This document shows positions 56,201-64,000 of a stretch of DNA of 64,000 nucleotides, piece after piece. A model generated the notes under the pieces. The model searched no databases. It was not told where the DNA came from and worked only from the letters and a program-made list of their open reading frames with translations. The first letter of the stretch is position 1. Each line of letters opens with the position of its first letter. Both the position numbers and the translations under genes were made by a program. Source of the stretch: Mugil cephalus (lineage: Eukaryota > Chordata > Actinopteri > Mugiliformes > Mugilidae); contig NC_061786.1 of NCBI RefSeq assembly GCF_022458985.1, forward strand, positions 23,239,474 to 23,303,473, given 5' to 3'.

Positions 56201-58748
56201 TTTTGTTATTTTATGTTATTTATGTTCATTGTGTCTGTTCCTGTGTCATTATTTAGTTTTTTTTACACGTTCAAACTGAAGTAAACTAAAAACACTACTG
56301 TATTTTATTTGGGTTTCAGTGCCGCTTGTGCTTTTCCTTTTTCTCTTCCTGGTGCTGCTTGTTTGCTTTACTTTGTTTCTTTAAAATCTGCTGATCAGTG
56401 TTTTAAAAAAAATAAAAAATAAAAAAACCCTGGAGACGTGCGTTTGGATTAAAACTTCACCCGTCCGCCCTAAGAGAGTCGTCTCTGGGTGTTCGTAATG
56501 TTCTGGCTCTAGTGCAGAGCACCGTGGGCCGACTTCGTCTCCACTATGAATAAAACAGACGCCGCCTCCTGTTTGTGTGTGACGGTTATAAATGACTCCA
56601 CGTCTGCGGCAGCTTTCAACCCATGAAACTCTCCATCATCTTCAACCCCAGTGTCACCATCCACGCTGCTGCCCGGGAGTAAGAACGTCCTCAGCTCTCA
56701 GGTGAAGACAGCCGAGGGTGGAGGAGGAGGAGGAACAGGACGCCAGAGTTTCATTTAGCTCAAGTTAAGAAATAAATATGAGTCTGGAGAAAATAGGATT
56801 TGTACTGGAAATGGAAACTCAGTGAACGGTTTAATACGAGACCTGATCATAAAAATATACACCAAAACAAAACAGTTAAAGTTAAAACAGGTTTTAAAAT
56901 AATAACATAAGATATGTACTGTTTTTATATATATATACGGGAAAATGGCACGTACATAAGATGTGCAATTCATGTTTAGTTTTGTCGTAACATCAGAATG
57001 AGCATAAGAGTCCTAATTTAAACAGTATAAAGGTGTTTAAGTTGTAGCTACGATACCTTTGTTGTGACCTTGATTTAAGATCACTTGTGTTTGTTTTTAG
57101 TTCATTTTAATTTTATTTTCCAGCAGTTTTACTCACATGTTGTTTGAGGACCAGGTTCTTCACTCCCTCCATGACAAACTGGGAGCCGGTATTCATCACC
57201 CTGGAGAAGAGCCTGTAGAGGAGGAGGAGGAGGAGGAGGAGGAGGAGGACAGGGTTAGGCTGGTAGTCTAAGAGGAGCAGCTTCCAAAAATACAAACACC
57301 TGGAGTGTAAAGAGACGTTTTAGGCGGAGAACGGTTTATTTAAAATTCCTTAAAGGTACTTTTAGAAATAATATTAGTGGGACAGAGTGTTTTCATTTCC
57401 TGAGGACAGACGTGCAGCAGTGATACGAGTCGAGACGACGCATTTCATCCAAAGCTGCTGAAACACTCCCAACGAATACAGACAGAAATCAGACTGTTTA
57501 AAAAACTGACAGCTGATAATTCATCAACAAATTTCACTCTTTATTATTGAACTTACATATGAACTTATAACAATATGTTAATGAAGATTAAGTTCTTTAA
57601 GAAACCAATTATGATTATTAAGTTAACAACAATAATAATAATAATGATAATATCAACTTACCCCATGGGTTTAACTCCACTGTTGCCGTAGTTCGCTGGG
57701 GTGGCGGCCATTTTGGTAAAAGCCCTAGAAAGATAAGAACAAACACACCAGAATGACTGAACATGACAAAATATGTTAAAACATCTTTTATTTGGTTTAA
57801 TACTTCAGATTAGTTTCATTTATAAGGTGTTAACATGATAAATAGTTTAATCAGTTTAATCTTCTGACATTTGAGAGATCATAAAACAAATTAGTGAGAA
57901 ATATGATTAATGAAAATAAGTACGAGTTAACCTCCCGAGACCCACGCTTTTGTTGCTACGCATCTTTAGTTTCTCTAAGGTATTTGGTTTCACTAGAACC
58001 AAAGACGCATTAATAATCAGCTAAAAAACTAATTAGCTGTAGCTCGTTACTATTGACAGAATCTGTTAAATTTGAGAGTAAAACTACAAAAGTCAATAAT
58101 CAGAAATAAACACGTTTCAGTTGTAAAACTTGATGAGGTTTTGTCTTTTGTCCACTTTTGTCCCTTGACTGGCTGTAGAATGAATGAGCTCAGATGTCCC
58201 CATAAGTGGACGCAGGGTCTGCGGAGGTTAAAGCCCTCCTGTAAAGAGTTGCCACTTCATTAGGAACACTAGAGAAACCAGTTCCTATGAAGGTTCTGGT
58301 GCTCAGGTTTAGTTTCTAATAAAGTATGTTTTCATATTGTAGAGCTACTGAATTGTGTTGACATGTGTTCCTATTATTTTGGCCCCAACCCCATCTCAAT
58401 CAGTTTAACCTCCACCCTCCAGGTTAATCACCACCTTCCTGACCTTTCTGTTTCTACGTCAACGCTATCATGGAGGAAGATCCAGTGCAGGGCTGTTAGG
58501 TGAGAATGTGTTGGTTTTAGTGTACCTAATAAAGTGGCCTTTGAGTATTTCACAGTGTGCTGACATTTGATAGATCCTAAGTTCCTGGCTGAGAAAAGAG
58601 CCCTTAGTCTCAGCTCCATGTTTGCATTTAATTAGATTAATTAACAGCATTATTAGCGAGTGACTTACTTCCACTGTTTGATGTAGTTGAGAGGTGAAAG
58701 GTCACATCCTGCGTCTGACAAAGCTTTCTTATACTGCTCCAGGTCAGA
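50231..58748 (-). CDS. scfd1: Sec1 family domain-containing 1 (SCFD1 / Sly1), 3' nine exons (partial)
   Basis: SM-family protein that binds syntaxin-5-type SNAREs and drives ER-Golgi membrane fusion. Exons on the minus strand: 58748-58669, 57724-57662, 57212-57137, 55903-55850, 52797-52745, 51612-51579, 51156-51091, 50440-50372, 50254-50231. They total 519 nt, the last 172 aa; human SCFD1 is about 640 aa, so the 5' two-thirds lie beyond 64000. Readable blocks: SDLEQYKKALSDAGCDLSPL, NYIKQWK, AFTKMAATPANYGNSG, SRVMNTGSQFVMEGVKNLVL, NLPVTRILDNLMEMKSHP, DDYRYFDPKMLRG, PRNKNPFQE, AIVFVVGGGNYIEYQNLVDY, GKKIVYGCSELFNAAQFIKQ and LSQLGQK. This is the C-terminal part of the Sec1 domain (domain 3 into 2) and ends as in human. 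Phases agree at every junction. I could not find the next upstream exon before 64000. Confidence 0.95.
50262..50315. repeat. GGA microsatellite in the last SCFD1 intron
   Basis: GGA/GAA triplets fill about half of the 117-base intron 50255-50371. On the SCFD1 strand they are CCT/TCT and form the pyrimidine tract of the acceptor at 50254. An ORF with a Glu run here is an artefact. Confidence 0.85.
51617..51685. repeat. (AAG)n microsatellite abutting a SCFD1 acceptor
   Basis: About 22 AAG units; on the gene strand CTT, ending in TTCTCTTTCAG at the 34-nt exon 51612-51579. Confidence 0.9.
51722..52740. repeat. GTGTGTAGAT/GTGTGTTG minisatellite in a SCFD1 intron
   Basis: About 1 kb of alternating GTGTGTAGAT, GTGTGTAGGT, GTGTGTTGGT and GTGTGTTGTT units. 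With the AAG run it fills nearly the whole 1132-base intron between exons 52797-52745 and 51612-51579. The two long His/Thr-rich ORFs (396 and 367 codons) are translations of the repeat. Confidence 0.95.
52870..53240. repeat. Polypyrimidine (CTT/CCT) tract in a SCFD1 intron
   Basis: About 370 bp of almost pure C/T on the plus strand (purine on the SCFD1 strand), made of TCCTCC, TTCTTC and similar units with short interruptions. It lies beyond the acceptor of exon 52797-52745. Mirror-type purine tracts can form triplex DNA. Confidence 0.8.
53300..54440 (+). repeat. Diverged tandem units with a reverse-transcriptase fragment
   Basis: Four diverged units share 'ctacatgaattaaagttaat', 'ttctctgatcttattgttca' and 'attattctacaaactagtgt'. 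In the unit near 53918-53990 one frame reads SLYADETLVYVAILPGDSDQ and LKLD, like the YADD region of a LINE-type reverse transcriptase. It lies in the 3.05-kb SCFD1 intron 52798-55849; the rest of that intron shows no gene. Confidence 0.5.
57214..57250. repeat. (GAG)n microsatellite abutting a SCFD1 acceptor
   Basis: About 11 GAG/GGA units directly follow the exon edge at 57212. On the gene strand they are CTC repeats leading into CTCTACAG. Confidence 0.9.
58250..58535. mobile_element. MITE, same family as 26905-27355
   Basis: Ends 'gccacttcattaggaacact' and, inverted, 'gtgtacctaataaagtggcc' form terminal inverted repeats about 285 bp apart. It shares 'aacctccaccctccaggtta' and the following 'atcaccacctt' with the element at 26905. 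It sits in the SCFD1 intron 57725-58668. Confidence 0.65.
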
Positions 58749-58991
58749 CTGAAACACAAACACACAAACAATAATCAGGGTTTGATTATCTGACAGTTTT
58801 ATTTCTGCAAAGACCACTATGGATAGGGTGACTATGAGCTGTAGTCATTAATTTACAGATATTTTTACCACTCACAAAAAAATCAACAGTTTTTCGTACA
58901 AGAAACTGGAACTTAGACAAAAAGAACCCAGTCAAACACATGAAACACCAATATTATACTTGTGTTTTTGTTAATCGAGAAGAAATTAGAT

Positions 58992-59228
58992 TTAACCCTC
59001 TAACATTCCTCTGGGTGGAATATGGGCATGCACCAGATGCAAATTCAATCTGAACCCGAGCAGGTCAACACACCAACCATGCACCAGATGCAAATTTAAA
59101 AACAGTAAAACATCATCAGCGTACAGACGTATCTGACACTGCTCTGATTCTGATTTAATGTCTGTAGAAGTACGTCTCAACATGCTGAAAGAAACCTCAA
59201 GCATCTCATATATTTTACAACTTGTCAT
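58992..59228 (-). mobile_element. LINE (L1-like) reverse-transcriptase fragment
   Basis: A 78-codon frame contains IRLYADDVLLFL (YADD codons at 59109-59123), the catalytic motif of non-LTR reverse transcriptases with the hydrophobic flank typical of L1-type elements. Sequence after the motif is unrelated tandem material. It is a short dead fragment in the SCFD1 intron. Confidence 0.6.
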
Positions 59229-59841
59229 TCATATGCAGCCTGCAAACTCAGACTCAAATTTGGACATTTGGGTAGTTTCCTCTGGTTCAGAGCAGCCAAT
59301 CAGGTGTCAGCATCGATGAACTTTGTTTGAAACTCTTTGTTGGATAAAACCAATGCAGTTCTTCCCGTCCCCAAAAGAAACTGTCTGTCTTCCAAACTAA
59401 GTTCAAGTTTTCTATTCTTGATGCATCTACAGCTTTAACCCTCCATCTTTCCTCTGGTGGTTTATGGGACAGCAGCAGCTCCATGAACCAATCAGAGCTC
59501 TGGACACCCGGTGTGTTTAAGTAAATGCTGCATGATGCAAAATGTCATTTTCTTCTGGTTTCATTGATTAAAAAGTCATTATAGGATTCAACTAACAAAG
59601 AAATTCAGGTGAACCCAACAACTTCTTCTTATTTTTAACTGTGTTCCAACTTTGATTCCTCCAGAACTAAACCACTAAGAATGATTATGACTTTTGTGAT
59701 AGAAACTTCAAAAGAGACCAAGTCCATGAATGAGCTCCAACAACATTTTCATGAACAGCATTCAGTTTACTTTGGATATGTCCTAAATAAGACTTTTTTT
59801 TTTTTTTTTTTTTGCAAAAGGCTGGAATGATAACAGGTTAT

Positions 59842-60225
59842 GAGACGACTGTTCCCCTACACAGGAATGGTCCACCGACAAACATCCCTCCATCATAGTG
59901 GGAGAGGTCCCAGAGGAACCCAGAAGACTATTGGGACAACGTTTAGTGGACAGATGAGACCAGAGTAGAATAGTTTGGTTTAAATGTTTGGGCATCGTCA
60001 TGTTTGGAGATGAACCAACACTGCATTCCAGCATCAGAACCTCATCCCTCCATGAAACATGGGGGCGCTAATGTCCTGGTTTGGGCCTGTTCTGCTGCAT
60101 CTGCTCATCATTGATGGACCAATGAACTGTGAATTCTACCAGTGAACTCTAAAAGAAAATGTCAGGACATGAGTCCATGAGCTGAATGTGAAGAGAAACT
60201 GGGTCATGGAGGAAGACCTCCAGAA
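59842..60225 (+). mobile_element. Tc1-like transposase remnant (central part)
   Basis: In one frame with stops it reads WDNV, stop, WTDETRVE, stop, FGLN, the first catalytic-Asp region of Tc1-like transposases. The DNA that follows ('gtttgggcctgttctgctgc', then 'gaaaatgtcaggacatgagt') is also typical of teleost Tc1 elements. Stops and indels show it is dead. It is a different part of the same family as 43620-44035, with a shared stretch around the WTDET box. Confidence 0.75.
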
Positions 60226-63200
60226 GAACCTGACGAATGTTTAAGGGTCGAGTCACTGAGTATCTGGCCACTAACAGGCTGTTAGAGTCCCATTCATTTA
60301 AGGTACAGGTGAGAGTTTCAGGAGGACAGAACCCACAGATGTTCCTATTTAAACTTAAACTCACTTAGAGCAGAAGATTTGGATGAATCGTCTTCTGAAA
60401 ACCCAACTAATCCAGTTTTGTGGAAAATGTAGGAAATATAAACCCATGAAGAAAAGACGGGATCGTTGGGAATATCAGTATTTTACTCAAAGAACTACAA
60501 AGAAACTTTCATACAACTAAATTACTAAATATTAACTGTAGACAACCACAACACAACTCTGAAGTTATTGAAAACTTCATGTTATGAGCCGGTGAATACC
60601 ACAGGAAGCCACCATTCATATAGACACCTCTTATAAAAGGCTCCATCCGGTAGCACAAGGCCTTTACGACTCAAATCTGATCAAAATGAGCCAAGAACAG
60701 CTTTCAAACCACAACACACGTTTCTTCCAATGCCTCAGGCGCTTACTTTTGTCTGGTTATCACTTATGCATGTGGGATTCTCAAGCGTGACTGAAACATA
60801 AATAAATCAATCCACGCTACCACAAATATTTTATTACAACAGGTTTTAGTTTCAAATTCATCATCACGATGATTCTGTGTGTCATTTCAGAGGCCTCCCT
60901 GCACGGCTAAGGAAAACAAATCTCTGGTATATAGGCTCGGTAGCAGGAGAACATTCCACTTGATTGATATTTCCTGTCCATTGCCAGTGAAAGGTGACGT
61001 AGTTTATTTTTTTTTTTCTGCTTTAAGCTCCTGACTGGCAGCTTTGCAGAAACCGCCAAGACGTTACACAACCACTGAGCCATGTGAGTACAAAAGTGTG
61101 TGTGTGTGTGGTTTTTGTAAAAGCGAAATCCCACGACATCAGTCAGAAAAATCAGGTAGTACCTTGGAGACTAAGAAGAGGGAGAGACACATCAAAGGAA
61201 GAAGTGAGACAATGAAAAAGAGCCAGTCACAGAGGAAGAGGGATGACCAGAGAGGACGGGGAAGGGGAGGGGAAGTGTTGGTGGTCGTGGAGGCTGAGGG
61301 GGTAATCCCTGGATGATCCATGCCCCAGCTGGACCCAAGATAAAAGACTGAGGCTCACGTCTGAGCAGAGGAGAGGTTGTCACACCATTAGTCAGCAGAG
61401 AAAACAACGAAGGAGAAGCTGAGAATCACAGGGCTCAAATAAAGAGCTTATCGGCTCATCAGACTGATCCTTCAACCTCCTTTGTGACATCCGAATAGGA
61501 ATCCAACAGTACAAAGTCCTCTCTCTTTATCTCTCTGGGAATGTACCACATCAAATAAAAGTTTGCCGTTGAGTGAAGACGTGTTTGTGATTATAAAGTG
61601 AAACATGATGGAGCTTGCACGATGGAAAAGTCAGAAGAAGAAGTATTTCCAAGAAAAAAAGAGCTTCTTCTGTCGTTTGTTAATGGTTTGGATACAACAG
61701 ATCAAATGTGGATCAAAGATCGATTCATTAAGAGTCGAGACGACGACAACAAGTCGACACCGAACTAGATAACATTACGGTCCACTATATGTAGCATGTA
61801 GCCCTGGTGGCTGGGGTCCTGAGGAGTTCCATGTGTAAATCTCCATCTTCTTCTGGATCGTATAATGAGCTCAATGGTAGAATGTGATGATGTCCAGGAG
61901 AAATAAAATGTCCAAAGGTTGAATTGTGTGTACGTTGCCTCCTGTAGTGAATCAGTAGCATTTTAGAGCCAGATTCACTTTAAAAGGTAAAAACCCAACG
62001 TGGAGGAACTTTGGGTTCTTTGGTTTGATCCTAATGTCCAGATGGAGAGTGGACCTGGTTCTGTTTCACTAGAACCTTTGGAGAACATGTGAGCTCTGTG
62101 GGGTTTCTAGAGACTCTGGGTCCAGGTCTGGTCCAGGGGTTGATGGATGAGTTCAGGATGATGTCGTTACTATCAGGGTGGTTTCTAGTCTCTAATCTAG
62201 AAGATATTTGAGTTTATCACTAATTAATCACACACAATGTTACTGAAGTCTGACCTATACATGGAGACCAGGGTCCACGGAGACCAGGGTCCACGGAGAC
62301 CAGGGTCGGGAACATGGACCGGATAGTTCTGGAGATAGTCTCCGTTTATCTGGGATCTTTTTACTGACTAACCTACTGATAAATATCCATGACTCTATGA
62401 GATTTTTCTGCTTTTAGATCACGGTCTGTTAAGTTTTATTACAGTTGTGTGACCATTGAGCCAATAATTGAGATGAATTGTTGGAATGATTTCCGCAGGT
62501 GAAGGCCTGCATTGATTGAAGAGCTGATTTTAAAGGACATTTTATGGACGTTCTGCAGGAGCTTTCTGGTGATGAATGATCGACACACTTAAACTGAGTA
62601 GAAGTATTTGTCAGGGACTTGTGTTTGCATGTGGAATAAGTTCTGTCAGAGATGCTAATGAATGAACAGAATGAACTCGTAGTGCATAAACTCTCGTCAT
62701 TTCACTGCCAATCTAATCCAGCTGTGTTCCTGCTCCTGTGACTTTAACCAGGTCTATGTTTTCAGGGATCAATCATCTTTGTTCTATATCAACTCATAAC
62801 GAATTCATAAATATGACAGAGCCAAGATGACGATCCTCTCAAAGTGCATCCAGAATGTGGCGGCTGATGGATAAACTGTGAGACCTGACTTCAAACCATC
62901 TGCCTAAACCATTTCTACCGTTCTGCCGATCCACGGTTGGTGACGTCAGCGTCCTCTGTGCTGTTTCAGGCTGGGTGTCGGTGAGGACGTCTGGCAGCAA
63001 CAATGGGAAGATCCGGAGGAGTGTCATCTGATACGTCGACTGAACTTCGGTGGAAGACAGTGAAAGCTTCAAGAGGGATTTAAACCGTCTCACTGCTTCA
63101 CAGCTCCTCAGGAAGATGCTGTTCGTTCGACTATGGTTTCCATGTCCTCATCCCCTCAAACGCTGGACCACAGGAGGATCACAAAAAGTTCCAGATCCCC

Positions 63201-64000
63201 AGAGTCACAGTTTTCCTCCGTGGTGGGAGTTTTTATTTTGACAGAAATCAACCACAGCGGGCCAAAGCTCTAAAACCACAAACCTTCACGTCACCGTGTC
63301 ACCGGCGAATCATCTTTGCACGAGTACAGCCAACGAAAGGCTTAATAACAAAGAACAAAACATCTTCTGCTGCCACCTCACACATTTAAGAGCAATAATG
63401 CTATGCTACATTTAAGTCCTTGATTCTCCCTGATGATGATGTTCTGTTCATTCTGTTTTAACCTATTGTTTTTGCAATATGCACAATTACCAGTAAAACA
63501 TTTTTACATTATTTTTCTATTATATTTTATATTTGCAGTTCTCTGCTAAATAGTACCATTTGCACTATTTTGCATATACTTTGAGTGCGCACTGATAAGG
63601 AGAAGCTCTGCGGCCCCGTCCACATCCATCAGAACAGCGGTTTGGAAATTTAGAGATTCTGGAGTGAATTGGTGAATACGACGTCAACCCACAGCGGACC
63701 TGAAGTCAAAACACTTCCTTAGACGTGGAAAATATGTGGATTTTGGCATAAAGAGGCCAATATGTCAGACTTAAATCATATTATTAGTCACATTAGTTTG
63801 CTGACAATGGGCTTATTAGGATCAGACAAAAACATTTTTTTCCATAGTTTTACTGAATGTTTTGAGTTTTAAAAAGGGAAAATGTGGAAACAGCTTCTTC
63901 TACTTCACATCCTCAGTTCAAACTCATTCTATATTTAAATAAGTGACTAATTTACCTTTTTTTGAGATATTTTATTGTCCTAATTAATAAGAAAAACATC

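Larger units (their letters stand above)
58749..64000. other. scfd1: SCFD1 upstream intron (no exon recognised)
   Basis: No further SCFD1 exon was recognised to the end of the window. The stretch holds a LINE reverse-transcriptase scrap (58992-59228), a T run (59794-59813), a Tc1-like remnant (59842-60225) and a 17-bp triplicated unit 'ggagaccagggtccac' (62259-62308). The rest is AT-rich DNA with only short, unsupported ORFs. A small SCFD1 exon could have been missed. Confidence 0.5.

Noticed and set aside
58749..64000. The next upstream SCFD1 exon (expected to encode something like IYYISTQQ)
   Set aside because: I looked for the matching minus-strand codons and found no convincing exon; it probably lies beyond 64000.

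Overview
The window is vertebrate nuclear DNA, almost certainly from a teleost, probably a spiny-rayed one. Genes are split by GT-AG introns, coding exons sit in AT-rich sequence full of microsatellites, minisatellites and worn DNA transposons, and all four multi-exon proteins match vertebrate families closely. No prokaryotic operon, CRISPR array, tRNA/rRNA gene or viral gene was found.

Gene order from left to right: the last nine codons of HECTD1 (+, 1-27); AP4S1 (-, coding 2998 down to 1419, five coding exons, 144 aa); STRN3 (+, 4998-22291, sixteen coding exons, 705 aa); COCH (-, 42105 down to 28153, fourteen coding exons, 553 aa); and the 3' half of SCFD1 (-, 58748 down to 50231, nine exons, last 172 aa), whose 5' part lies beyond the right edge. 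I rebuilt every exon junction by hand: each has a GT donor and AG acceptor, phases agree, and the summed CDS lengths divide by three. The order SCFD1-COCH-STRN3-AP4S1-HECTD1 is the one I recall from human 14q12, so the block is ancient microsynteny. AP4S1 and STRN3 are divergent and share about 2 kb of upstream DNA. HECTD1/AP4S1 and STRN3/COCH are convergent.

The genes are not one pathway. HECTD1 is a ubiquitin ligase, AP4S1 a trans-Golgi adaptor subunit, STRN3 a scaffold of the PP2A STRIPAK complex, COCH a secreted inner-ear and immune matrix protein, and SCFD1 the Sly1-type SM protein of ER-Golgi fusion.

The unusual content is non-coding. A roughly 4.9 kb array of AACCCC-type hexamers, with about sixteen interspersed copies of a 50-base spacer, fills most of a COCH intron; it is G-rich on the COCH sense strand. 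Several splice acceptors have simple repeats as their pyrimidine tract (STRN3 exon 11; three SCFD1 exons). One SCFD1 intron is almost wholly tandem repeat. A poly(A) run abuts the STRN3 start codon. Transposon remnants include hAT-like, Harbinger-like, Tc1-like and LINE reverse-transcriptase pieces. I found no new multi-gene system; the COCH array and the repeat-built splice sites are the best leads.
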